Source: Pseudisothecium myosuroides (taxonomy: Eukaryota > Streptophyta > Bryopsida > Hypnales > Lembophyllaceae). Taken from it: a stretch of DNA of 64,000 nt. The notes beneath the pieces were generated by a model, which worked only from the letters and a program-made list of their open reading frames with translations, made no database searches and was not told the origin of the DNA. This document shows positions 22,192 to 32,963 of this stretch, piece by piece. The DNA is taken from NCBI GenBank assembly GCA_951799445.1, contig OX637288.1, positions 10,418,501-10,482,500 on the forward strand. The letters are read 5' to 3'. The position numbers and the translations under genes are program-made. Position 1 is the stretch's first letter. Every line of letters starts with the position of its first letter.

Positions 22192-24513
22192 AACTGGGTA
22201 ATCAATGTCCGACAACAAAAATATGGGTGGGTCTCATACTTCATATATATTAATCATCCTACACAATCACCCTTTGTTGTTTTACATTGATGAAAATAAC
22301 TTCACAATTCAGAGTACAATTCACTCTATATGGCCATTATATAACACATCAGAATGTCTACTTTAAAAAAAATTAAAACAAAATATAAACATCACCATTG
22401 AGTAATTCAATACTAAGTTTTAACAATTGACCAAACACCTATAAGGATGGCAGCTACGGGACAACATATTCAAGTTCTAAGTACGACCACAAGAACTGCA
22501 TGACAATAAATTTACAATTTAGAGTACAATGTAAAAGTCTATATCACAAATTTTGGTAATTCAATTGATGTGGTATCAACATAGCTTGGATATTGTACCT
22601 GCATATTGAAAATGAAAAAAAAATCAAGAAGCTCATTTCAATGCCAAGCCTCAAGACAACATGATTTATATCTGATAAAAATGAAGTCCCAATTAAAGCA
22701 TACATGCAACTTCAAGACCGCTTGGACCTATACATACTCTAAAGGGTGCTGGTTCTAACTGCGGTGGCTGTGAATTTGGTCCAAAAATAGAGTGTCTGCA
22801 AAGTAATTCCTTGATAGATCTTAGAATGTTCAAGGACCTAGAGCTCCCAAATAAACAAGAAAATTTATTGACCAATGGCAATGCCACTATTGTAGATACT
22901 ATTGAATGGTATACCGCACCAATGATTGCATATTCCAATAGCTTCACATAAGTAATCACATGCCCTCACTACATGGTTTCCATAAAATGAGCAATAATTA
23001 ATTCAAATCACTAGGAGACAACACCACAACATCTATAATAGTTACCAACTCCCAAGTCCAGCACATAAATCCGCATCAAAAAGAAGGATATATGTATATT
23101 GGTTAGCAAAGATCCACTCAAAAATAGGAATGATCCCTTTCAAAATTCATAGCAAATTAGGTTTGATGCAGCCATACATAAGAAGGTACTCACAAGCTTC
23201 TAAATGAATCCTCCAAATGAGTGTTAATATGAGGCAATCTTGGTGGATTGTATCCAAATCTTGAATCACCATAACTTGGAACCTAGAACTAAAGCTTGCC
23301 TTGTGTGGGAGATACAAGTTTGTTGATAAATGGATCAACCACCACAACTTTCAAAGAAGGAGCAAGCATTCCACGTAGTCAGCAAACTTTGCACCATCCG
23401 CTGGTGTCACGGTGATAATGGCACACGATGTACTCTGTCAAGCTATAACCCTGTAACAAGATCATGCCTTCAATTATTGAGTGGTAGAGCTTTGGAGTTG
23501 CACATGCTTTATGCTTGTTTAGAGATTAGATATTGGCTCAGAATAAACCTTAGATACTTTGAGACATTTGTCCTTAAAAAGAAATCACCGAAGACCACTA
23601 ATCGGAGCATAACGATTAGCAATCTTAATATCTCACCTTGACATTTATGCAACCATTCACATCAAGAGCTTTCAAAGAACTCCCACAAGACTTTCTGAGT
23701 CTCTCCAGGCCTGCATCATATATTCCCAAGAGTCCATGCAAATTGCTAGTATGAAGCATAAACAATGAAACGCATAGAAACATGGAAACAATGTTCAATC
23801 AGACAAAGCTTGTCTTTCAAGTTACAATGAAACGTACAAGACCAACTAAGTCTCAACACCTGAAAAATATTCTATAAAACCTTACAGAATTTAGCAACTC
23901 TCAATAGATTATGTGACCTAATGAAGAATTAAGATACTGAAATTTACAAAGCCTAGGTAAAAAGAATACATAAAATACATATGACCTCAAATTCTGGAGA
24001 CAAAAGTAGTTCTTCGCAAGCACCTGAAGTCCTACGTCTGTAATATTGATACACTTGTTTCAAGAAACAATACATCAAATTTGAAATGGACTAAACATCT
24101 AGGGCACAAAGATAAGCTCACTATTGAATGCACTGAAAATACCAAAAACAAAAAAGGGACAAATAACGGAATATCCTATTTTAAAGAATTCTAAACATAA
24201 AAGACCATACCATGTCAAACTCAAAGTCTCCAGTTACGACCATTCGAAAATTATTGATAATCCCTCATCAGATAACACCTGTGCAAATGAAGGCACATGC
24301 TCATCAATGAAAATGCATTTCAGCTAGTAGAGTTCACTTTGCAATCACAATCAAATGACAAAATAAAATGATTTCTGGCACAAAAAGAGAGGAAAAAGAT
24401 GCAAATTTGTCAAAAGAAAATGGTCAAGGACTCAAACTATAATTAAAGAATAATAACTTCTCAACTCATGTGGCCACTGCAAAGATCAAGTAAGCAAAGG
24501 TTGCTCAACTTCT
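22192..24513 (-). other. Intergenic sequence with two exon-like minus-strand stretches
   Basis: On the minus strand 22959-22693 is open for 88 codons and includes the peptides YAIIGAVYHSIVSTIVALPL and FRVCIGPSGLEVACML. Further upstream, the stretch 23400-23200 reads APSLKVVVVDPFINKLVSP in one frame, but two stops follow. The composition is protein-like, but I recognise no family and cannot join the pieces by splice sites. They may be remnants of a minus-strand gene cut off by the neighbouring piggyBac insertion. The rest holds nothing identifiable. Confidence 0.25.
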
Positions 24514-24517
24514 TTAA
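24514..24517. other. TTAA target site, left side of piggyBac element
   Basis: The tetranucleotide ttaa directly precedes the terminal CCCTAGACCGCC. An identical ttaa follows the other terminus at 29491-29494. The pair is the target duplication diagnostic of piggyBac integration. Confidence 0.9.
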
Positions 24518-24529
24518 CCCTAGACCGCC
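24518..24529 (+). repeat. Left terminal inverted repeat of the piggyBac element
   Basis: The sequence CCCTAGACCGCC is the exact inverted match of 29479-29490. It shares its first six bases (CCCTAG) with the Trichoplusia ni piggyBac terminus, as known from the literature. Confidence 0.9.
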
Positions 24530-24883
24530 GGAGTGGACGGATTGTGGCCGCTGGAAATTTGGAAGCGGCTTCTGCGAGGTCGGATTTGGGTGGGACCACG
24601 GATTATTCGGCGGAGTGTAGGCCACTTGTTCGGGAGGAAAACAAGATGTGCTTCCGATTATGCGGTGGGCTACTTGTGCGGTGTCAGAGAGCATAGATGG
24701 TTCGAGAGGGAAACCTGGGACAGAGCGGTTTGGGCAGATGTCCGAAAAGTGACCGGAAACAGCCGGTGTTATACCGTTGGCTTAGGATCCCGTTTACAGG
24801 AAGGGGACAGGGTTGTAGGGTTCCGGACGCCGTAGAGATTGTTGCCGGAAGGGAGTGCGTTACTTGATTTCTGCACGGCGAAG

Positions 24884-25681
24884 ATGATGACGATGGGCGA
24901 CTCAATTTGGTTCGCTGTAGGACAAATTAGCAAGCTCGCAGCACGGATTGGGGGGGGATCCAATGCAAAATTTGTACATTGTGTTCACAGCATGAGGGAA
25001 CAGAGTGGAGAGTGGGGAAGAGTTCATCATTTTCGCGATTGGTTTCAGGGTTGGGCGGCTGCAGTAGAGTTGCGAGTGGGTGCTTGCCTGTCGGCGCACT
25101 ACTTCCGTTCACGACTTCAAGCAAGCGACAGGTTGGGTGCCTTGTGGATTTCGGCGAAGATGACGACGGCGCTGTGGTCGGGACGTGCGTCGAAGGAGGA
25201 AGTCTTCGACATACAAGATAAATTGTGGCATTGGGCGGTAGGGAGAGGCGCAAGCAAGCAGACAGCGCAGAAAGTGGTAAACTGTCTTCAGGAAGATTTT
25301 TTGCTATTGTTGCCGCAGCCTAAGCGGAACCATCAGTGGAGAACGAAGACGGGCAATCGAAATTGGCGGTATTTGTGTCGTAGGCACATTGGGAGGCTGT
25401 TGTGTTGGCCTGAGCAATATCCCGAGGGTGATCCACGCGGAATTCCTCCATTCCTCAACGTTTTTTTGCGAACTAAGCACTGGCCGTCTTTGTCCAACGA
25501 TGAAGAATTTGGCGAGGATGAAGGCCGCTGCGGATCTCCAAGCAAGAGCGCCTCAGCAGCGCGGTCAAATTCGCAGAGCCCTAGCTGCAGCGAGGGCAGC
25601 GTCTCAAGCAAGAAGCGCAACCATTATACAGACCCAGACAATGCAATTAGAGATCGCAGCATTCGGGCAAGGCACATGTAA
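24884..25681 (+). CDS. Overlapping upstream reading frame of the piggyBac element, unknown
   Basis: This frame runs 265 codons from the ATG at 24884 to the stop at 25679-25681, and overlaps the start of the transposase frame by about 180 bases in another frame. The peptide is rich in tryptophan and basic residues (for example WFQGWAAAVELRVG and NHQWRTKTGNRNWRYL). I recognise no domain. Long frames arise by chance in GC-rich DNA, so it may not be a gene. The alternative is a second element-encoded protein or an upstream exon of the transposase. There is no matching paralogue in the window to test it. Confidence 0.25.
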   Translation: MMTMGDSIWFAVGQISKLAARIGGGSNAKFVHCVHSMREQSGEWGRVHHFRDWFQGWAAAVELRVGACLSAHYFRSRLQASDRLGALWISAKMTTALWSGRASKEEVFDIQDKLWHWAVGRGASKQTAQKVVNCLQEDFLLLLPQPKRNHQWRTKTGNRNWRYLCRRHIGRLLCWPEQYPEGDPRGIPPFLNVFLRTKHWPSLSNDEEFGEDEGRCGSPSKSASAARSNSQSPSCSEGSVSSKKRNHYTDPDNAIRDRSIRARHM

Positions 25682-28490
25682 CGATGAGCGCCCACCGCGA
25701 AGAATGGCAGGGCGAGGGGTTCTTACAGAGAGTGGGGGCGGGAAGCAGGGTAGTCGTAGCAAGGGTGTGGAGTTCAAGGATGTTGCTGAACCGGAGGTCG
25801 TTAGTCATGAAATAGGGGAAAGTAGTCGAATTAGAGAGCAAAATCCACAAATTCCAGAGTGCAATGTGGGGGAGGGCAGTGTGTTAGGTCAATTACTTTT
25901 GGGGGAGGTGGCAGCTCCATCGCAAAGTGGAGGCGTGGTCACGCACGAAGTAGGGGAAAGTAGTCAAATGAGGGAGCCTGATTCAAGAATTCCACAGGGT
26001 CGGAAGCGCTACGGGAAATTGAAGAAGCCACGGGGGTGGGTCCCGCCTGAGATTATTGCCGGAAGTCGATCGCCAATTGCCCTGCGCTCAAGAGTTCTCG
26101 GTCATCGCACGCTGATCAACAACGCTGATCAACAAGGTGTGGGGTTGCAGCGTTCGTACTCCAGATCGCCATCAAATTCTCCGAACGGAAGTGGGCACCA
26201 ACCACATCGGCTGAGGTGGGGTCGACATGCACGGGTAGGGCCAAACAGTCCACTCACACGAACTCCTCAAATTGAGAGTTTCGAATTGTCGCCATTGGAG
26301 CTGGCCCGAGCGTCTGTTAGACAAGAGATGCTGCCGATGCCGCCTCCATTGCGCGCACTCAATCTTCAAGGTGCATTTGAAAACGCCGCAAGGACATTGG
26401 ATTGGGTGACAGACTTAGCTGCAGAAGAAACACCTCCAGTCCTTTTTTCGCAGGAGAGTCTACAGCCAGTACACCTGGATTGGCGCAACACTGAAGTGCC
26501 TTTCACTCTAGTGGAAGGGGGCGGTTTACCTGCAAACAGTCCTCCAGCAAGCGTTAGTGGGCTTCTAAACCAGGCCGGGTTGGATGGTCGGGGCTTTGAA
26601 GAGCCGAATTTGGCTGAAGGGAGCGATGACGGCTTCCTAACGCCGCCTCGAATGCGCGCAGATGCAGGAACCGATGCCTTCACCAACGACGTGGAGGGGT
26701 GGACGACAGATTCACGCGACACAGCTTGGGCGCCAGACTTTGCGGATTGCACAGGTAATTCATCCGATGACTCTAATTCCGACTGGCTTCTTCTAGACGA
26801 TGAAGATGTACGTGATGCAAACGACATGGCCTTTGACGTTTATGACTACCATGAATACACTTTCATAGATCCAGTGCAGGCGGCTGCAATAGATCGAATT
26901 CGGTATGTATACCGTGATTCTGAGTGGGATACCACACGACCAGTACTGGTAGGCGATTGAACGACCTTTACAGGCCCATTCCTAGGTCCGACACAGCGAT
27001 TTAGGAGAAATAAGCCCACCGCCCGTTCCTTCTTTGACCGCTGGTTCTCCGATGCCTTCATTGACCGCATAGTCGCAGAGACAAATGCCTATGCTTTGCA
27101 AGCACCGACGAACTTGACGGACCCAAGGAGGAGAGGAAGAGCAGCAAGTTTGAACGGGGGACGGCAGTGGTTTCCGACAACAAGGGTGGAATTGCGAGCA
27201 TTCTTCGGTGTCACCATTCTCATGGGACTGAAGACGTCCCCATCCATACGGGACTACTGGAGACAAGATGTGTTTTGGAGGTGTGGAGTGATCCCGTTGG
27301 TCTTCTCTAGGGACCGATTCGAGAGTCTTCTTCGGTGCATCCACTGCATCGACAATACCACTGCCGTGCGGGACAAAGAGGACCCAGCTTACGACAAGCT
27401 TTTCAAGGTTCGGTGGTTGCTTCAGCATTTTGTATCCGTCTCACAGGAACTCTACAATCCAGAGAAATGGCTCACCTATGACGAAGTGATGGTCCCTTAT
27501 AGAGGCTTTCGCTCACCTTGCCGGTAGTACATGCCTGCTAAGCCCACCCGGTACGGTTTCAAGTTTTGGGCGGCCGTTTGTGTTACTTCCGGGTTTATTT
27601 GGAACATGATTCCGTACTTGGGGAGAGGTACAGGGGAGCCTGAACCGGGCCTTGCCGAACGAGTTGTTCACCAATTGACTGTCGGACTACAGCACCAAGG
27701 TCATAGTGTCTGCGTCGACAATTACTTTGCAGCCCCTTCCCTTTTCGATGGTTTGTTACGGCGAGGCATCTTTGCCACGGGAACTGTGAGGAATGGGCGC
27801 ATTGGCTATCCTTCATGTCTGTCTGGATTCAAGAAGGGGGAGCACCCGAGGTCAACCATCTTCTGGGCTACACATTCCAGTGGCCAAATGGCTGCAAGCG
27901 TTTGGTACGATTCAAAGCCAGTGGCTTTTCTAAGTACTTCTAGTGATCCCACAGGACCGGCAATAGCAAGGCGTTGGTTGAAAGGAGTGAGAGAAGAGAT
28001 CCTCACCACACCACACCAAGTTGAGTATCAGACAAACATGCGTGGCGTTGACTTGGTTGATCAAATGCGTAAGAATTACAGTATCCAGTTCCACAGCAAC
28101 AAATGGTGGCATAAATACTTGATGTTTGTGGTAGACTCAGTGTTGCAAAATGCATGGGTGTGCTACCGCCACGACAGACGTGCTAGGGGGGAGAGGAAAG
28201 TGCGACGTCTGAGTTTCATCTACAATGTAGCATTCGGCCTCATCATGCCAAAAGTTGCCCTGCCTCGCACCTGCACAGCATGGAATCGGCAGGCCTCTGC
28301 TTTACACTTCATTGAGACTCACACCCAGATTAGACGAAGATGTTGTGTCTGCAAGCGGAAACAGGCAGACTACTGCCAGGCATGTGGACTCGTTTTCATG
28401 TACAAAGCTGCGTGTTTTCCGAAGGTTCACAGCTCGAAGAAGTGGGGGTTACGTGCGGCTGAATTTGGACTTCGTTACCACCGCCACTGA
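25500..28490 (+). pseudogene. piggyBac transposase (DDE_Tnp_1_7 family), two in-frame stops
   Basis: The enzyme would excise and insert the element at TTAA. One frame runs 996 codons from the ATG at 25500, interrupted only by TGA at 26958-26960 and TAG at 27525-27527. The core starts after the first stop with FTGPFLGPTQRF and the conserved ETNAYA. It continues through ELRAFFGVTILMGL and SIRDYW, then the catalytic aspartates in LTYDEVMVPYRG (codon 661), CVDNYFAAP (740) and GVDLVDQM (851 and 854). The first spacing, 79 residues, is close to that of the T. ni enzyme (D268 to D346). A cysteine-rich zinc-binding tail follows from about codon 948 (CCVCKRK, YCQACG, ACFPKVH). The TAG interrupts CR-stop-YMPAKPTRYG, where relatives usually have glutamine (CAG). 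The N-terminal 485 codons are low-complexity, with a repeated V(S/T)HE(I/V)GESS motif, a basic GRKRYGKLKK and an acidic cluster before the core. Confidence 0.93.
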
Positions 28491-29478
28491 TTATTTGTGT
28501 ACCTGTTGTTGTCTGTAGTGTGGTCGGTGGCGTTGAGCCCGCGCATGGAGCCGGGGTCCCTGAGCTTCAGAGGACGGAGATCGCGAGTTACGACCCCACA
28601 CTTTGAGCCGACATTTGATTCAGACTACTGGGCCGGATCTCCCCCGCAGAGCCCAAATGCAGATTGATAGTGGCCAAGTTGACTTCTCGTTTCGTTTTGT
28701 TGTTTCGGCAGTACAAGTAGAGCATATAGGGAAACCGAAGACTTTCCGGAGATTTTGGGATCCGCATCTGCAGATTTTGAACTGAGCGTGCCGCTTGCAG
28801 GCAGCGACCTTGTTTCCATTTTTGAAATTGAAATTTGAATCGGCTAGTTTATTCACACAATTTCTTTGGGCACTGTTCGATTCTTTGGCTGTATGGTTGT
28901 TGGCGTTCGCAGTGTGTGTGATTTTCATGGGTGTCTGTGTGTTTGAACCGCCCTTGCCGCAGTGCATGGCTTGCATGCAGTTTCTGGAAAACTGTGCCGG
29001 AAGGAACCCCGTTGGGTCCGGACCTGCCACCGGCAATACCCCGCTGCAAAGCACGGCAACTTCCGGTCAGAACCAGTCAACCGTCCCCTGCTTCGCCAAT
29101 GTGGGCCACTTTGATTTCTTCTTACACCCGAGGTTCTTCGTCGAATCCAATTTTTTTTGAACCATCCTTTCGCTTGTGGTGTCTCAGTGAATCCCGCAAA
29201 TCCTCTCTCCATTTGGCCAGCCATGTGCTCCTTTCTCGGCTCGAATGAAAATGCGACACCCAAAAAAGCACTGTTCCCGCACGCACTTCGACGTTGATCA
29301 ACTGCTATGATCTACGCATCTAACGGGTCAAATCTGCCCTTTTTTTTTGGGTAGCCGCGCCTTTCACCTGTGGACGAAATTCAACGGTGGATTTCGTTTT
29401 CTGCAACTAGCCGACCTGCCCCGCCTGATTTCTGCCAGACTACATCGGACAGTGCGTTGCTGACCCGAACGGAGGTTG
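28491..29478 (+). other. Right non-coding region of the piggyBac element
   Basis: About 1 kb separates the transposase stop from the right terminal repeat. Several 60-145-codon frames are open on both strands, as expected for GC-rich DNA, and none resembles a known protein. The region presumably carries the 3' untranslated sequence and the sub-terminal transposase-binding sites. I could not identify a subterminal repeat shared with the left end. Confidence 0.5.
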
Positions 29479-29490
29479 GGCGGTCTAGGG
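29479..29490 (-). repeat. Right terminal inverted repeat of the piggyBac element
   Basis: The sequence GGCGGTCTAGGG is the exact inverted match of 24518-24529 and is followed at once by TTAA. Identity stops after 12 bp. Confidence 0.9.
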
Positions 29491-29565
29491 TTAATGTAGA
29501 AGAGTTATTATTCTAAAAGAAGTGTGTGAAACTGCACATCCGAAAATGGTTCATTTTGTTAGCTA

Positions 29566-30137
29566 CTCCCTCTGTCCCACTAAAAAACTCCAAATCAAGC
29601 AGAATTTTTGTCCCACTAAAAAGTTCCTTTTTGTGTTTTTGATTGTTTAGTGAGTGTTTGTTACATTGAACAACCTTGTGGGGGCAAGTGAGACAATCAA
29701 AAAGCATTCCCGTGGCCTTGCAAGCTTGGCCTTGGCGATATGAGACACCTTGTACTAATTTCTTTGTCAAATAGTAGTGTCAACAGCCTATTTAGTGACT
29801 ACTTTGGTGCTATTAAAATTTGATCATAAAGTGGGATAGTTTTTTTATTTTTGGATATTTAGGTTGGAGAACATGTCATTACAATCCCATTGCAGCCACC
29901 ACCCTTTAAATCATCTAAAATGACAGAGCTGGCAGCAATTATAAAATATGTTCAAATATCACACTTTTGACATGAGTTTTGGGTGCCTAAATGATAGTAT
30001 CTAAGCTTGAGATTTTGCATAGATCTAAGGGATGGGTTATTTATTCTTGAATGAATGTATTTTCGGCACTTTGATTGAAAATATAGTTAATTTCTTAACA
30101 GGAAGAGTTTTGGAGGTTTTTAGTGGGACAGAGGGAG
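29566..30137. mobile_element. Stowaway-like (Tc1/mariner-type) MITE, 0.57 kb
   Basis: The left end reads CTCCCTCTGTCCCACTAAAA and the right end is its exact reverse complement (ttttagtgggacagagggag). TA flanks both sides (29564-29565 and 30138-30139). The CTCCCTC.GTCCC start is the classic Stowaway terminus. It has no coding capacity and lies only about 70 bp beyond the piggyBac element. Confidence 0.85.
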
Positions 30138-30139
30138 TA

Positions 30140-32370
30140 GAAGACAACATACGTCACAAATCACATTTCAAAACATGGACATACTCTAGGCTATTGACCA
30201 AAATTTGAGCCACACTTCATGAGAAACAAATTATAGAGAAGCGAGGCCTTTGCTTTTAGTGGTAGAATCTAGTTGACACCAAATTAATGTGTTGCAATGA
30301 CTATTATTTAATATTAGTATCACCATTGATCATACATTAGGAGGAAATTAAACTCATTAAGAGGCTTTGAATTTTCTTATTAATTTTATTACTAATTGAA
30401 GTGAGTATAAGGGTGTTCACATCATCATTAGAACCACCACATAGGAACACTAAAGTTGGTAGTGGCTACTTGGCATGTAGATGCTTGTGGGAGGCATCTA
30501 ATTTATAAGATCATGGAGATGGATTGAATAATCATGATGAATTTTATGAGAGCATGGAGACGGATTAGGTAATTATGATGAATTTTTGAGCCCATCATAC
30601 AATTGGAGCAATTAGTGATTTGAAAGGGCTCTTTTCCACCAAAACTTTTGCATTATGAACACTTCCATTTAGGGTTCAATTTCCTCCTAATGTAGTATGG
30701 ATCAAAAGCCATTTGCTTATTAATTTGAACATCTATTTGCACAACCACCTAATATAAATGTCAAATTGGCCCATAGACTACCATCAATATAATGAAATTG
30801 ATATTATGAACATGCAATTGGTGACGTCATGGGGCAACATAATCACTAACTCCAAATATCACCAATGCATCCAATTTTTTTTACTGGTGGTCAAATCTTG
30901 CAACCATGCATTTGGCAATTGACAAAAAACTTTGTCTATATGGCCAGCAAGAATGGAACCTATCGCAATGCAAGAAGACAAAAAATTTCATCATAGCTAG
31001 TGCAAAGTTTCATTGAGAAGATGTTTAAATATCATTCGAGTTTACCAAAAATGGATATATCAAAAACTATAAAGATGAGATTGTACCAGATGAAATGGTA
31101 ACACAATGTGCATTCATTGTAAGAGAGAGACTATTACATGGTTGCATAATGGATACATTATCATAATGTCCTAGGGCAAATTATCATACACTAGTTTGCT
31201 TATTCCTCAACATTCCTAAATGCCTCTCGCTACTTCCACTTTTGTGTAGAGAACTAAACTAATATAGAGCAGAAATGAAGAGATGTCAAAGAACTCTTTC
31301 TATAGTAAAACATATAAGTTTAGAATTGTCATAGCAATCAGATGATAGGACCCTCTTTCCATTCATATTTGTAAGAAGAAAATTTCCACAATATCAAAGC
31401 AATTGGGGATCTTCTCTCCAACAATGAGAACTGCTCAAAGCAATGCAACTTCAATTACTCTTACACCTTCTCGCCAAATATAAGTTAGAAATTGATTTTG
31501 TCCCTTTTGAGACAAGGATAAAAAATTGATGGCAATCAAACGCAACATTGGAAAAAAAGCTACCATAATCAAGCAGATTCTCCAAGTCCCCAACAATGAA
31601 TGTGTATAAAACATAAGAATGCAAAGACAATATCCATTGAACAAGGTCAACATACAAGTCATGCCAACCATACATTCTTCAATAAAACAAGATTCTTGAA
31701 GGTTTTTAATTAAATGTCATGAATGTCACTCTAACAGTGACATGGGTCATGGTCCCATGGAAATGTTAGACTTGAGTTCTTAAGTTCTTATGAGCACCCC
31801 CACAATGCTAACTCAATGCAAATGCATGGTCTACTCAAAAACTTGAAATAATCTACTATATACCAAGATGATACAAATTTCTTACATCAACAAAGTTCTA
31901 GGGAGAACTCCCGTTTGTAGTTCAAGCTTCCAAAAAACACTAACCACGTCTAAGTGTTGGTAACATTCAAAAGAATAATAACACACCTTAGTCTTGTGAT
32001 TTCAACCTTGCACTACACATGAAAATCAAAGGTGAAAAAATTCCACTCACAAGCAAATAAGAGCACACTAGGAATGCAAGCATGTATGTAAACTAAAGGC
32101 AAACCAATGACACTTGGAAATTGAATGTAAGGTAAATTAATGGGTGACTAGGAACAACAATCCATTACCTCATCAACAATCAATTTGTCAATTTGTCTCA
32201 ATGATTCCTAGAGAGTACACAATAGGAAACCATATGAAAGTCATGTCTTGTTCCACCAAGACAAAACCCTTCTATTCCATCGAGTTGTCAAGCCATCTTC
32301 CGGACATACCTCAACATCATTTGACATTACATTTATTAGTAAATGCAAATCTCAAACTACAAAACAATGC
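30140..32370. other. Intergenic sequence between the MITE and the TNL-B tail
   Basis: The stretch is AT-rich with short chance frames only, the longest about 87 codons. I see no exon structure, RNA gene or transposon terminus. Confidence 0.5.
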
Positions 32371-32963
32371 ACCATATCCAACTCTTGCAAAGTTCCTAAA
32401 GCTATGATTGAAAGATTCAAGGATAATAGGGTGCTCAATATTCCAAAAGATTCAAGTAAGCTTTGGACTCCACTTGCTTCAAGATTAAGTTTTTGAAGTA
32501 AGAGAGGCCTCCAAACAAATATGGTAGCTCCTTGAGTTTGCCACAATATTGTAATTTCAACACCTCCATGTTGTTCAACATTCCAAATGATCCAAATAAA
32601 CCTTGAATTCTACTTCCTTTGTGGTACAACTATGTCAAATTTTGGAAGCCTCCAAACGAATTTAGTAGCTCTGTGAGCTTGTGAAAAGTGAACACATAAA
32701 TTCAACACCTCCAAATTGCTCAACATTCCAAAAGATTCAAGAAAACTTTGGACTCCACTTCCATGGAGATAAAAGTTCTTCAATTTTTTGAAGCCTCCAA
32801 ACAAATTTGGTAGCTCCACAAGTTGATTGCAACCCTATAGACCCAACACCTCCAAGTTGTTCAATAATCCGAAAGATAATGGTAAACTTTGAATATTGTT
32901 TCCTTCAAGATCCAAGCTCTTCAAATTTTAGAGACTTCCAAAAGAATTTGGTAGCACCACAAG
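32371..32963 (-). pseudogene. Degenerate 3' leucine-rich repeats of TNL-B
   Basis: The LRR code of TNL-B continues past its stop. In the same frame there are further stops TAA (32928-32930) and TAG (32835-32837) between intact repeat units such as IQSLPLSFGLLNNLEVLGL and LVELPNLFGGFKKLKNFYL. A frameshift follows near 32630, and more units remain readable to about 32380 (YLFGGLSYFKNL, LLESFGILSTLLSLNL). The first stop replaces the glutamine codon seen in sibling units (CNQL or CSQL), with the same number of bases on both sides. So it is a nonsense change and not a slip in the eight-G run beside it. Confidence 0.75.

Larger units (their letters stand above)
24518..29490 (+). mobile_element. Complete piggyBac-superfamily DNA transposon, 4.97 kb
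   Basis: The element has TTAA on both sides and perfect 12-bp terminal inverted repeats, CCCTAGACCGCC at 24518-24529 and the reverse complement at 29479-29490. The CCC start follows the piggyBac rule. Between them lies a piggyBac transposase frame (25500-28490), a 1-kb left region and a 1-kb right region. Base composition is clearly GC-richer than on either side, with the change falling at the TTAA sites. This points to recent arrival or to an origin in a different sequence context. The size is larger than the well-known 2.5-kb insect element, because of the long N-terminal extension and long flanks. Two stop codons disable the transposase, so the copy is probably dead, although its ends look mobilisable. 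Confidence 0.92.

Noticed and set aside
26172..26827. Minus-strand frames of 65 and 153 codons inside the transposase
   Set aside because: They are antisense shadows of the GC-rich transposase frame and encode low-complexity serine-rich peptides.
28620..29263. Several 100-145-codon frames on both strands at the right side of the piggyBac element
   Set aside because: They overlap each other on opposite strands, have no domain, and are expected in GC-rich non-coding sequence.
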